From Lepidodermella squamata (Eukaryota > Gastrotricha), in assembly GCA_047495785.1 (NCBI GenBank), contig JBLDXI010000031.1, positions 868,001 through 932,000 on the forward strand: a DNA stretch of 64,000 bases, in the 5' to 3' direction. The stretch's first letter is position 1. Every line of letters starts with the position of its first letter. The position numbers and the translations under genes were made by a program. A model generated the notes under the pieces. That model made no database searches. It was not told where the DNA came from and worked only from the letters and a program-made list of their open reading frames with translations. Shown here one piece after another: positions 46,631 to 57,624 of this stretch.

Positions 46631-47206
46631 CTACTGCTCAAACATTTCAGAGTCCATCGATTCTCCTTCCTCCGTGTTTGAAAATAGTTCAGTCCCGTCT
46701 TCGCCAGCCTTCGAATCATCTGAATCATTTTCGCGTTTATTCTGATAACAGTTTGGTTCAACTTTTGCTTCAAGCGTATTACCTCCTCGAGCACGCTCAT
46801 AATTGAAACCTCGGGTGATCAGTATGTGCCAGTTATAATACTTGAACGATATGTTGTCCTTCTCCCATTTCTTCATTTCCTCCTTCAAACCATCGCGAAT
46901 AACCATGGCTTCCCTCTCAGTCAGAAGGGCAGTGCAAAAGTAGTCGGCAGTTTGCTCGTCAATTTTGAACCAATTCTCATGGCCTGTTATCCACTTGCGG
47001 ATGTCAGTCATTACATTGCTTCGATTATTCTTAATCGTTTTTTTCTCTGCCTCAAACATCGCCGCTTCTAATGAATTTAATAGCTTCTTCTTCGAACAAG
47101 GTTGAATGAAGAAATGAGTTTTCTCCGGGAGATAATCCAATTTTCTGCAGTGTTCATTTACTGCTTCGACTGGGATTGTATCGTCCGCCATTACTCTTTC
47201 TCGCAT
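46631..47206 (-). CDS. Hypothetical charged protein
   Basis: A single open frame. ATG codons at 47206 and 47191 are the likely starts (about 191 or 186 aa). The N-terminal 130 residues are mixed charged and helical with aromatic residues (ITGHENWFKIDE, YYNWHILITRGF). The C-terminal 50 are strongly acidic with Ser, Asp and Glu (ENDSDDSKAGEDG). No signal peptide or membrane helix. It looks nuclear or cytoplasmic, perhaps DNA- or RNA-associated, but I recognise no domain. An additional 5' exon is possible. Confidence 0.5.
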   Translation of the reverse strand: MRERVMADDTIPVEAVNEHCRKLDYLPEKTHFFIQPCSKKKLLNSLEAAMFEAEKKTIKNNRSNVMTDIRKWITGHENWFKIDEQTADYFCTALLTEREAMVIRDGLKEEMKKWEKDNISFKYYNWHILITRGFNYERARGGNTLEAKVEPNCYQNKRENDSDDSKAGEDGTELFSNTEEGESMDSEMFEQ

Positions 47207-47878
47207 TAGGTTTCCTTTAGACACAAATATTCCCTCTCTTCATCGCCTGTCCAGTCGCGAATCGCGAAGATAAGCGTTATCTTCTTGGACAAATTTTACC
47301 AAGAAAGCGACTGAGTTTTTCCCGGAATAAAAGAAACTGTATACTTCAAGTACCGATATTATCTATGTCCAATTTTTTGTATCAAGTCGGAATTTTATAA
47401 TATGATTAGCTGTGTTCTCTAGAATCACTTAGATGATGCTTCAAATCACTGCCACTGCAGCCTTGCTTATAGTGAATGCGTAGAGTAGTGGCGAAAAAAC
47501 GCTAATTGCCATAAGCACAGCCCACGGCCGTCCAACCGTCTCGATAGCGCCGCTCTAGCCATCCATCTTCACGTTACAAGCAGTGGCTATATTACCACAA
47601 GAAGCCGTCTATTAATTACTAATTCACACGTAAGACCGTCTTAGCCACTTGGCGTAGATGAGTCGAAAAACAAGTGAAAAAATTCTACGGCGGACGGTTC
47701 GCCGGCCCGGTGCAATTAGTTGATGAAAAAAAGAAAGAATATAAGTGATTTCGACAGAAATTAGATGAAATTTATTCAATATGTCCTCGTGGTAAACAAC
47801 AATTGCAAGCACACTTAACAATAAATTAAACGGGATGGCACATGTAGGATATCTAGGTTGGAAGGTGAAAGGCGGCCG
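47207..47878. other. Intergenic interval
   Basis: No gene recognised between the hypothetical protein and the Ly-6 gene. Confidence 0.4.
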
Positions 47879-48583
47879 TTACCAGAGTCGAGCGAGGGCT
47901 AGAAGAGCAGCCGGGATCGCGACTGCAGCCAAGACAACTTGGTTCGACTCAGCGCCGTTGCAGGAATCGACTGTACAGCAGGCTTGATTAAAAAAGAAAC
48001 CATTTCAATCAAATAAAAAGGATGAACGAAAGAATTATGATTGAAGTTCCACTTCATCTTTAGCTCAATTTCGATCGCAGAAAATGTTACTATTTCTATG
48101 AACTATTCCGAAATCACCCTAAGCTTTTCAAGCGAAATAGGATCAGCTCATAAAATCTAATCCGGTTGAAAATCTGGTTAGAGTTTCGCAACTTTAAGAT
48201 CCCTGAAGATCGTGAGTTTCGAAAATCCCGATGCAGCTTTTCTCCGCTCAAGATTTCGTTGTTACCTTACCCCTCTGGTTCCTTAAATCAGGATCTAGCA
48301 GTCAAGTAATTTAGGAAAACTTACCAGTGTATCCATTGGATGAGCCACCTTGCGTGCAGGAAGCTGTACATCCTTTAATAGTGATCGTGGTTGTGCCACT
48401 GGTCAGCGTAGTCTTGTAGCAGTAGCTGTAGCTGCTGGAAGTTCCAGTTCCGCACGAATCAGCCCTCTCTGTGCCGTTGCAGTTCGAGCACTGATAGCAT
48501 GACGAGACGGCGGCTTCCGATTGAACGGCAAAGACAGCGGCCAGGATGAAAACGGCCGAAAGACCTGTGGCAATCATCTTCAT
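47879..48583 (-). CDS. Ly-6/three-finger protein, GPI-anchored type
   Basis: Two minus-strand exons, 48583-48325 and 47982-47879, join in phase 1 to 120 aa; the second exon is too short for ORF tracks. A signal peptide (MKMIATGLSAVFILAAVFAVQ) is followed by SSCYQCSNCNG, further Cys residues, and the family's signature end CCTVDSCNGA (Cys-Cys-x-x-Asp-x-Cys-Asn) encoded by exon 2. A hydrophobic tail (VVLAAVAIPAALLALARLW) closes the protein, as expected for a GPI-anchor signal. This is a small extracellular disulfide-rich protein of the uPAR/Ly-6 fold. Its partner cannot be told from sequence; known roles range from receptor modulation to cell junctions. Confidence 0.88.
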
Positions 48584-49690
48584 ATTTTAGCCGTAAGTTG
48601 CGCTTTGGTTTTAACAATGATATTGCTTCTCCACTCGAGCACGCTAAAAATGAAAGCTGCGTGCAATCTTAGCGTAAAGTACTACCCCAGTGAAGGAGAT
48701 GACACGCATGTTTTGTTGTTTGTAGCCTTAAATGATGTGAGCGTGACTAATTGAGTTCATCGTCTAATAATAGCCAATATTATCGCCTAATGTGGAGATA
48801 CATAAGATTCAGGAAGTACTTCGGTCAGCAATGTTGGGCCTTGAATCTCAAACAATATCCGCATTTCAATATCAGTTTCCATTTTCTAATCCAAGTCAAT
48901 CATCCAAGTGTGCCAAATATCCTAGGCTGAATCACTTAGGAAATAGCTGTTAGTAAATAAAAAATCAAAGCATATCGTCCATGGTTGTGTAACGCTTGAA
49001 CTTGCTAACCTCTGTTGCCTTCTCACTACGCTTTTCATCAAACCTTAACCCCCTGCGAGAAGAACGATTTCGGAATTTCGACTTTGGTAATTCACAGTTC
49101 CGTTAATTTAACGATTTTTTCATCGTAACTGACTAAATACTACTTTCGGATGTTGCCTACAAGAATCCGAAAGTCAAATTTATTTATTCCTTCCCCTCTC
49201 GGAATACGATCAATTTTAAAATTTCAAACCGATGCTCCTTTTTCTCATTTTTTCAATCGAGTAAAACGATGTCTTGGGTATATTTCCTGGTCTATCTGAC
49301 TTCACAGGCGTTCCGGCAGGGTCCAATTACCTACCCGTTTCATTTTATCGAAATTCCATAACAAAATGACGCACAAGAGCCTGGTTGACTATTTCTACCA
49401 ATTCATCTTGATGAATCCATATTTGAAAAAAATAGCGGGTTTGAAAATTGCAGTGAAATCAGTAACTGGTGCGACATATGCGCATCAGGCCTTAGTGGTT
49501 TCCGATTTTCCGATTGCTTAATTTGCTGGAAATTAAAAAAAATCGATTTTTGTGCTTGGCTGAAACTGAAACAAATTTCGCCGTGAACGAGTTAAGGCCT
49601 TTCATGGTGGCAGCGGGACTCAGTTATCTTTAAATTATTTATTCTTCCTCGATAATTCATTTTAAAATCGATATTGGACTAATTATAGTT
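48584..49690. other. Intergenic interval
   Basis: No gene recognised in about 1.1 kb; presumably upstream sequence of the Ly-6 gene and 3' flank of the first cathepsin gene. Confidence 0.45.
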
Positions 49691-50911
49691 TTATGCTATT
49701 ACAGGATAGCTAGGGAAGCTGAGTATGCCGCACAAGTTCGAACCTCGAGCCATGCGAATATAACCCTGCTCGCCCCACCCAGTTCCCCAGCTGTTCTTGA
49801 CTAGCCAATAGTTCTTCCCAGTTGCAGCATCCGTTCCGTAGCCAACAACCAAAACACCATGATTCACACTAGTCGTGCAAGCTGCATCGTAATACACCCC
49901 ACTCGAGTAGTAAATGAATGACTTGAGACTAGCATCGATAGCAACAGAAACCGGTCCAGTTTGAAGGGCCTGCATCAACGCCGTTTCACTGTTTGCCTGA
50001 ACAGTGAAAATCGACGAAACCGGGGCGAATCTTGCAGAAGTAGCGTTGTTGAATTTGCAACTTTTACTGCTAGTCGCGGTGTATGGGTAAGCAGTGTCTG
50101 TATTGAGGCCACCAACAGACTTAGCATAACTAAACGCGTCATCCATCCAGCCCCCATCGCAAGCTTGGTTTCCGAATGACCAAGAGCAGTCCATGAGATT
50201 TTGCTGGGATAGCGAAACTAAATTGCCGTACTTAATCTTATAGCGACCTTCGAGGGCTCCTGCAGCTGTGAAACTCCAGCACGAGCCGCAGTTTCCCTGA
50301 TCTTTGATTGAAGATACAGCTCCGCTTGTTCTCCAGTCCAAACTAGTACCAGAATTTGTAGTAGTGGTTGTCGCTTTCGCCGTAGTAGTAGTGGTCGTTG
50401 CAACTTTCGTCGTAGTTGTCGTAGTACTAGCCTTCGGTGTGGTAGTAGTAGTGGTTGTCGCTTTAGTTGTAGTCGTGGTTGAAGTAGGTTTCGTGGTAGT
50501 TTTTGTGGTAGTAGTCGTTGCTTTAGTTGTAGTAGTAGTCTTGAAATTGAAAGTCGCTCCGACTAAGGTTTTCTCAACAGGCACTTTCAGGCCGAGTCGA
50601 GTCCTGATTTCATCTTCAGTTCGATCTGCAAATTGATTCAACCCAAGCTTGAAAGTTTCGTTGCCTTTCTTGTTATGATCGTCGATGAAGCTCTGGCGCT
50701 GTTTGAAAATATCGTTTCTTTGCCTTTCCTCAGATGTATCCTTGTATGAAGGCTTGTTCTTTCCCTTCCAATTATCCCAATCTGAATCAGCGGGAGCAGC
50801 CACTAGAAAAGGAATAAGTAGTGAAGAAAAAATATTGGATATTACTGGCTTACCACTAAGAGAAATCAGGCCGGCTGATAGAATGAAGAATCCAGAACTT
50901 TTGTAAAACAT
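49691..50911 (-). CDS. Cathepsin L-like cysteine protease with Thr-rich linker (copy 1)
   Basis: Exons 50911-50854 and 50802-49691 (51-nt intron that also reads open), giving 389 aa. Signal peptide; inhibitor prodomain (I29) with an ERFNIN-type helix (EERQRNDIFKQRQSFIDDHN, then FKLGLNQFAD); a Thr-rich, Lys-spaced linker of about 65 residues; then the papain domain from LDWRTSGAVSS. Catalytic residues are all there: CGSCWSF Cys with preceding Gln, NHGVLVVGYG His, and KNSWG Asn. The linker sits where the propeptide is normally cut and looks mucin-like, so O-glycosylation is likely. Secreted or lysosomal endopeptidase. The paralogue 730 bp upstream (51642-52793) makes this a tandem pair. Confidence 0.93.
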   Translation of the reverse strand: MFYKSSGFFILSAGLISLSGKPVISNIFSSLLIPFLVAAPADSDWDNWKGKNKPSYKDTSEERQRNDIFKQRQSFIDDHNKKGNETFKLGLNQFADRTEDEIRTRLGLKVPVEKTLVGATFNFKTTTTTKATTTTTKTTTKPTSTTTTTKATTTTTTTPKASTTTTTTKVATTTTTTAKATTTTTNSGTSLDWRTSGAVSSIKDQGNCGSCWSFTAAGALEGRYKIKYGNLVSLSQQNLMDCSWSFGNQACDGGWMDDAFSYAKSVGGLNTDTAYPYTATSSKSCKFNNATSARFAPVSSIFTVQANSETALMQALQTGPVSVAIDASLKSFIYYSSGVYYDAACTTSVNHGVLVVGYGTDAATGKNYWLVKNSWGTGWGEQGYIRMARGSNLCGILSFPSYPVIA

Positions 50912-51641
50912 CTTAGTTTTTGATTTAACAAAGTAGTATTTTGGTTAATACTGGCTCTTCCATCATTCTGATTCTGTTTTATAGGCTGTTACATCTGTTT
51001 ATTTGGGGCAATTGCCAATTCTCAGCAAATTATCCCCCTCCTTCGTAACGTTTGAGTGGGAGTATATCATCCCCACTAGCGCACGTTTGTACGATATTCT
51101 TGTTTTGAAGAAATACGTATAATTTAAAATTTAAACGTGATGACATCATGAATGAGCGTAGAGCGTAGATGAATCATTCAGTGGAATGTGGCCTAGACAA
51201 CTCCAGCAGTCATTCGAGACGCCAAGAAAGAACGATAATCGGCAATGTATTGTTAGACCGAACCGGGGCTTACTAGCCATAAAAAGACCGATGAAAACGG
51301 AAATATGGCGTTCCTTTCACTGCAGCAAGATCACTTTTGCATCACTTTTGAGGATAGACAAGCGAGGAATCTGTTAACTGTTAACAGTAAGTAAGTCGCA
51401 AGTCGCATAGACGGAAGAGTTGCATGCATATCGGGCTTTAAAGCTACTAAGGTAGTGTTTTAAGATTCCAGCCAGCTGAATCGCGAGCCCTCTAGGTACT
51501 CCATCATTTTCCAGATAGAAAAGCAGTCACATTGTAGCAGTCCATAACAATTTATTTCCGCAGCAATTTGATAAGCTATTATAAAGAATCACAGTTTGAA
51601 AAAACTATCAAGTCAATGTTTGAATGAATTGAAAACCCAGT
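50912..51641. other. Interval between the tandem cathepsin genes
   Basis: No further gene. It includes the promoter of copy 1. Confidence 0.5.
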
Positions 51642-52793
51642 CTAAGCAATCACAGGGTAGCTGGCATAGCTGAGGATGGCGCATAGATTGGAACCACGAG
51701 CCATGCGGATGTAACCGTTCTCGCCCCACCACGCACCCCAGCTGTTCTTAACCAGCCAATAATTCTGCCCAGTCGCAGCATCAGTCCCATAGCCAACAAC
51801 CAGAACGCCATGGTTGATATCCGTCGTACAAGCTGCGTCATTATAGACGCCACCAGAGTAGTACCAAAACGACTCCTGGCCAGCGTCGATTGCAACAGAG
51901 ACCGGTCCACTTTGAAGCGCCTGCATCAACCCAGCTTCTGTCGCTTGGACGTTCACGATAGATGACACAGACGCGAATCTCGCCGAAGTGGCGTTGCTGA
52001 ACAAACAAGTTTGACTGCTGACGGCTTTATAAGGATAAGCAGCGCCTGTATTGATTCCTCCGACCGATTTCGCATAATTGAACGCCGAATTCATCCAACC
52101 ACCGTCGCACGCATAGTTACCGAACGACCACGAGCAATCCATGAGATTTTGCTCGGAAAGGGATACCAAATTTCCGTACTTGAGCTTGTAACGGCCTTCC
52201 AGAGCTCCGGTGGCCGAAAACGCCCAGCACGAACCGCAGGAACCTTGATCTTTCACGCCGGAGACCACTCCACTAGTTCGCCAGTCCAAGAACGCGCCAG
52301 GGGCTGCGGTTGTTGTAGCTTTTGTGGTCGTGGTCGTGGCCTTTGTTGTCGTTGTGGTTACTTTGGTTGTTGTAGTCGTTTTGGGTTTCGTAGTTGTTGT
52401 AGTAGCTTTTTTGGTTGTCCTAGCGCCCACGAGCAAGTTGTCCCCAGGCAGCCTCAGACCAAGACGCAAACGGATTTCGTCGTCAGATTTATCAGCAAAG
52501 CGATTTAGGCCAAGTTTGAAGGTTGCGGATTCTTTCGCGTTGTGCTCTTCCACCAAATTCTTCCGGCGATTGAAGTTGTCGGCTCGAGTTCGTTCTTCGT
52601 TCGGGTTCGGGTAGGAAACCTTATTCGAAGCCTTCCAATTGTTGAATTCGCCATCGGCTGGAGCAGAGTCTGTAATAGAATGGAACTTATGATTAAGCTG
52701 AAGCGAGCAAACTATTCGCAACGTACCACATAAGGCAATGAAGCTCGATGCAATTAAGACAATTGTGAACATTTTAGAAGCAAAAGGAGTCAC
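51642..52793 (-). CDS. Cathepsin L-like cysteine protease with Thr-rich linker (copy 2)
   Basis: Exons 52793-52727 and 52669-51642 with a 57-nt intron at the same site and phase as copy 1; 364 aa, or 357 from the second Met at 52772. Signal peptide, I29 prodomain (RADNFNRRKNLVEEHN, FKLGLNRFAD), a shorter Thr-rich linker of about 45 residues, and a papain domain starting LDWRTSGVVSG. Gln-x5-Cys (CGSCWAF), NHGVLVVGYG and KNSWG are intact, so it should be active. It is close to copy 1 in the mature domain; the main difference is linker length. Confidence 0.93.
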   Translation of the reverse strand: MTPFASKMFTIVLIASSFIALCGTLRIVCSLQLNHKFHSITDSAPADGEFNNWKASNKVSYPNPNEERTRADNFNRRKNLVEEHNAKESATFKLGLNRFADKSDDEIRLRLGLRLPGDNLLVGARTTKKATTTTTKPKTTTTTKVTTTTTKATTTTTKATTTAAPGAFLDWRTSGVVSGVKDQGSCGSCWAFSATGALEGRYKLKYGNLVSLSEQNLMDCSWSFGNYACDGGWMNSAFNYAKSVGGINTGAAYPYKAVSSQTCLFSNATSARFASVSSIVNVQATEAGLMQALQSGPVSVAIDAGQESFWYYSGGVYNDAACTTDINHGVLVVGYGTDAATGQNYWLVKNSWGAWWGENGYIRMARGSNLCAILSYASYPVIA

Positions 52794-53374
52794 TTTGGGA
52801 ATTGTTTTGAAGTTTGAAGGAGGATGATGAACTTCTCTCCCAAAGCGTAATCATTATATAGCCGAAATGTTGGCAACTCCTATGTGTTTACATCGTTTTG
52901 GCTGTTCGATTTAAGCCAAGAAAACATGTTTTCGCCGTTCGTCGATGACGCAGGTATAGCAGGCCTTTGACATAATCCAGAATTTGTTTCTGTTATTCCG
53001 CTTTCATACATTTCAACATTAAAATTCTGCCGTTACGGTAACAACTATGACGTAGACGTGTGCTTGAAACAAAAAACTGTTACCACTTTTTTACTGACGC
53101 ACGTTTTCAATGCTGTATTATCCGTCTATTAAACACTTGTTTACACCTTGAAGCATTTTTTGTCTTGAGGAAATTCGTGGGAAAAACATCAGCTATCCCT
53201 TGGCAGGTTACGAATCCAAATGATTTCTGTTGACCTTGCCTATTTGGAAAATATGACCTCAATAGGTTTGAGACACATTGATTCTTAGCCATTTTATTGC
53301 TTCAAATAAATAGTTTCATAATTTTCACTGGTAATAAATTATTATGACGTTTTCAAGTTGAAGAGCTTGTATTA
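52794..53374. other. Intergenic interval
   Basis: No gene recognised; upstream of cathepsin copy 2 and downstream of the collagen gene. Confidence 0.45.
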
Positions 53375-54668
53375 TTAGTTGACGCTGAACATATCCTTGA
53401 TAATCGACTTGATCAGTTTCTTCAGTTCGGACGTATTCACGTAGCCGGTTTTGCCAGTCGGACCAGGTGGGCCGCACGGACCGGTATTACCCGGCCTGCC
53501 ATCAGAGCCCTTCGGACCAGCAGAGCCTAAAATAAGAAAATTATTTAAAAAATTCGCGAATTATTCTGAAAAATTAAAAAATAAAATAACACTCGAGTAT
53601 TACTTTTTATTACTGAAAAAAATAATTTTATTAATTTAAAAATTCAAAAATCAATTTGAAATATTTTCAAATATATTTAATTTCTTTTAATTATATAATA
53701 ATTTCATCTTTTAAATTTCAAAATATGAAATACCTTGAGGACCAGGCACTCCTGGATTGCCTTTGGGACCAGGGATATTGCTACCGCCCGAAGAAACGGT
53801 GTCGCCTTTTTCTCCTTTCGGACCTGTATGAAGCTGCAAAATGAAGAGTATCAAATTGATTTTTGCATAAAATTTCCTACCCGTCGGGCCAGCACCTCCA
53901 GCACCGCCAGGTGTACCGTCTAGACCCTTAGGGCCAGGTGGTCCAAGATCACCTGAATAAAAAAAACCAAATGACAAAAGTTCCGGACATTAATGAAAAC
54001 TACTCACCTTTACCACCCAAGTCGCCCTTTGGACCAGGCGAGCCTTTGGCGCCATCACAACCAGGCTCTCCCTTAAAACCACGTGACCCCTGAAATCCTC
54101 TGCTGCCTGTTTATTGCGTGGGAAATAATCATTGGCCAACAAACACCCAAGCTCCCAACTCACCTTGAGGTCCGCGAGGTCCAGCGTCGCCTTTGACTGC
54201 AGGATCATTGCACTTGTCTCCCTTCGGACCTAGTAATAAAATTGAGAGAATTTTACCGGAATTATTGCCGAAAAGTACTAACCAGGCTGGCCGGGTTCGC
54301 CCTTTGGTCCAGGTCTGCCGTCGGTTCCGTTAAATCCTCGGTCGCCTCTATCGCCCTTGTCGCCTGAAGAAAAAAATTAGGAAGATGCCTCTAAAATGTG
54401 CTTGGTACCTTTGTCGCCCTCTTTGCAATCACCCTTGTCACCCTTGGTCCCCGGTGTGCCGTTTTGGCCGTTTTGGCCGTTGTTACCAGGCTCACCTTTC
54501 TGGCCTGGAAAAAAAATCGAGTTTTCACAAAAAATAGAACCGATTTTTAAACTTAACCGAACCTTTGTTATTGTTGTTGTTGCTCGTTTGCAAGAACTGG
54601 CCTAGGCCTTGAGCCACAAAGAGCGAAGCGAACACAACCGCGAATAGGCAAATACGGCGATTGTTCAT
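53375..54668 (-). CDS. Small secreted collagen, 253 aa, eight exons
   Basis: Minus-strand exons: 54668-54563, 54504-54409, 54363-54283, 54229-54164, 54106-54008, 53952-53881, 53823-53734 and 53526-53375. All junctions are phase 1, splitting a Gly codon, and internal exons are multiples of 3 (96, 81, 66, 99, 72, 90). Signal peptide (FAVVFASLFVAQGLG), an Asn-rich spacer, Gly-X-Y repeats with a few breaks and several Cys (GDCKEG, GCDGA, GPCGPP), then a short non-collagen tail (SELKKLIKSIIKDMFSVN) that may trimerise as a helix. Exons are not built on 54 nt and the protein lacks nematode cuticle-collagen features. Probably a short-chain extracellular collagen. Confidence 0.9.
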
Positions 54669-56162
54669 GCTATATCGAGAGATTCACACACCTTATACAA
54701 CTGTTAGCTGAATTGTGAATGAAATTTTTTTGAATTACTCGTCCGCTTTTCACCGGCTGGTCAGCACGAGCCGGATGCCGGACGCGTGATTTTTGTGTTC
54801 GCGTTATACTTTTGCACGTATCGTCCATGGCCTGATTTTTTTGAGCACGCGATTTTAATCAAAACAAATTTACTATTATTTCATTTTTTTTCTGGAAATT
54901 TCACAATTTTATCCAGAATTTCGCGAGTAATCGTGAAAAATCAAAGAAAACATTCATCATTTTTCACGGTGAGTGGAACCAAATTTAGGAATTTTCTAGT
55001 GGCCTGAAATCACTTTTAGGATATTTCTTGCGGGTAACGATTGACCACAATAATTCTAAAAAAATCTCCAGTACTTGCAGCATAAAATTCTCTATAAAAC
55101 AGTGTTTAAAACAGAACTGAAGCTTCGCCTAAAATTCGTAGAATTTCTCAAAAAGTGACTCTTAGCATATTTCGACTTTGGTTCCACTACAGCAAATTTT
55201 GGTCTGTTTTTTTTATTTTAAATATTTTCCAAATTATGATAAAAGTTTTTCCCACGAAATTCTTAATCTGACTGCGAAATGATTATTCGACTTCTCACTT
55301 CCCATTACAGCGAAAAAATGATAAAACCCCTGATTATTCCTGGGAACTGAATTTGGCCTCTAAAATATTTGAAAACCCGGTTTCAAACTCCCCCATCGAT
55401 CAAAAGAGCTACATCCACCGGGGTCGACATTTTACAAGGTAATTTTTTCGACGGGCTAAGTCAAAAGCATAGGAGCCAAGTCCGCACAAAAATGAATGTA
55501 TCGTAAATATTATTGGCAACAATTTTTGCAATATTATAACTTATATTCACGAGTGAACTTGTCCTATTAGTAAACGGTCTCGGAACTTCACGAATGAGCT
55601 CAAAATTCGCAATTGGCTTCATCAGGCTCCCTAATGGTGAAATAAAACATACAATTCCGAAAATCCGAGCTTTGAAAATGTGGCGGCCTCAGAGAATCGA
55701 ACTCGTGGCGGCCGCAAACCATGTTTTTTACGCGAAAAATAAAATAACCCATGTCCATTTTTACCTGTGTGGCACAAAAATTATGAAGGAAATTAAGGAA
55801 TTCTTCCCGGTGTTGAGGGCAGAACCGAGAATTCTGCCCGCTGAAAATGCCCGAGGGCGTAGCGGAGCGCAGCGAAGCGAAGCCCGAGGGTATTTTCAAG
55901 GGCTGAATTCGAGGTTTTGCCCGAGACACAAGGGAAGAGTTCCTGTTCCTTCCCAGTTGGTTATTTTCGTTAATCCGACACTCGGACGAGTGAAAATGGG
56001 GAATGGTGTATAGTGCGTATGAAAGATGACCGTTGTTAATAACGAAAATAAGAAATCCAGCTTAAAATTTGTAGCAAATTTTTTTTTTGAATTTTTTTTG
56101 TTCGTTGTTCATTTCCTTGTTTTATTATCAATTGAATATTGCGAATTTCCGTCGAATTTTCA
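54669..56162. other. Intergenic interval with dispersed repeat
   Basis: 54965-55200 carries, inverted, the dispersed repeat also at 29961-30260. 55850-55885 has GAGCGAAGCGAAGC-type words that recur in other repeats here. No gene is seen; ORFs near 55594-56013 on both strands have no recognisable content. Confidence 0.5.
55943..55967 (+). repeat. Left 25-bp inverted repeat flanking the recombinase gene
   Basis: This 25-base sequence, beginning CTGTTCCTTCCCAGTTGG, is repeated inverted at 57890-57914 with one mismatch. The two enclose the recombinase gene at a distance of about 200-270 bp on each side. Confidence 0.7.
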
Positions 56163-57624
56163 ATGGAGATCACTTTTGATATTGGCGACCTGGGCCTCGG
56201 TGCTCTCGCTGACGGCTCCGTGGAAGTGAAACAGCGCGAAGAATCCGATCCAATTCGACTTCTCGAACGAGAACTTGATGCTGATATCGAAGAAGAAGAA
56301 TCCGATGAAGAGGGTGATACGTCGGAGTTCATTCAAGAAGTCGAAAATTTCGTGGCTGGTTTTGAAGCAAACGGCACAGCTCAGAAAACCAAGCAGCACT
56401 GGAGCCGATTTGTCGCATTTGTCGAGCAGCGATTCCACATTTCGGAGCAACTATTAGTTGAACTTACGGTCAAGGATATGGATCTCTATGTCGCTCTTTT
56501 TCTCAAGCAGTTGACGAAGACTGATGGTAGCGCGATGGAGCCGACAACGATTCGAGGCATTTATTCCTCCATCATTCGCCATCTCCGCGATGTGACGAAG
56601 AACGAAATCAACTTCACCATGGCGAGAGTCGATTTCTTCTATAGCATGAAAATGCTGAAATCCAAGTTTGTCGAATCTAAGCGTGCTGGAAAGGGAAATA
56701 AAGCCCGAGCATCTGAATGCCTAGAACGAGAAGATATTGATAAAATGCGTGAGGCGAAAACGCTGACTGATGACACGCCAATCGGTTTGATCACGATGCT
56801 GTGGCTGGTTTTCACCGTGTATTTCGGTCTTCGTGGCCGTGATGAACATCTACAAATGAAGTAGGTTGTTGGATTGCCATTGAAAAATTGTTAAATTGGC
56901 CGTTTTCAGGTTTGGTGATGTCCAGCTAAAAACCGAATCTGGAGGTCGCAGGTATCTCGAATTCAACGAGCGACAGACTAAAACCAGGAATGGCGAATCA
57001 ACCCACTCAAAACTGGCACCACGAGCATACGAGAACGGTGGCTTTTTCTGCCCGGTTCGATTGTTCCTTATTTTTTGTGCAAAACGACCGGGAAAGTTTT
57101 CGCGCCCGAGTGACCCAATGTATGTTGGTTGCCTGACCCGATTTCGACCCGACGGCCTCTTCTACAAATGCCAAAATTTGGGCAAGAACCCCCTTGGATC
57201 GCTCCTCAAGGACGCCGCTGTCGGTGCTGGTATTACCAAACGAATCACGAACCACTCGGCTCGAAAGTTTCTCGTCTCAACCCTCTCTGAACTCGGTGTC
57301 GATTCTCGAAAGATCATCCAGATTACTGGTCATGCATCGGTCGATTCTCTGAACAGTTACCACAAACTCAACACCTCTGAACGACGAAGTATCAGCGACA
57401 AACTGGCTGTCGGTTTCGGTGATGGACAATCAGCTGCAGTTTCGGGTGTGTCTGCACAAGAGATCAAGCCAACCGAAGGATTGGTGGTGGCCGAGTCGCA
57501 TTTCTCGCAAACGCTGCTGCTTCGAAACGTCGAAAATGACCCGCGCGATGAGCCACCCGTAAAGCAAGCTAAACCCATGCCGATCTTCAATTTCTCGAAT
57601 TGCTCCGTCGTTATTAACAATTAA
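56163..57624 (+). CDS. Tyrosine recombinase-like protein (Crypton/DUF3504 type)
   Basis: Exons 56163-56860 and 56910-57624 with a 49-nt phase-2 intron, 470 aa. The N-terminus is acidic. Then come a core-binding helical region and a catalytic domain with GLRGRDEHL (first Arg), TNHSARK (His-x-x-Arg), QITGHASVDS (His) and LNSYHKL (nucleophile Tyr). This set, with YLEFNERQTKTRNG and LGKNPLG between, matches the Crypton-derived family found in animal ZMYM/QRICH1/KCTD1-type proteins and in Crypton elements. AATAAA follows the stop at about 57661. It may be a mobile element's recombinase or a tamed descendant. Inverted 25-bp sequences flank it (55943-55967, 57890-57914). Confidence 0.82.

Noticed and set aside
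50304-50636. Plus-strand Val-rich ORF opposite the first cathepsin
   Set aside because: It is the complement of the Thr codons (ACT/ACC) of the linker and reads as poly-Val by necessity.
56163-57624. Bacterial or phage integrase contamination
   Set aside because: The gene has a spliceosomal-type intron, an animal polyadenylation signal and sequence closest to the animal Crypton/DUF3504 type.
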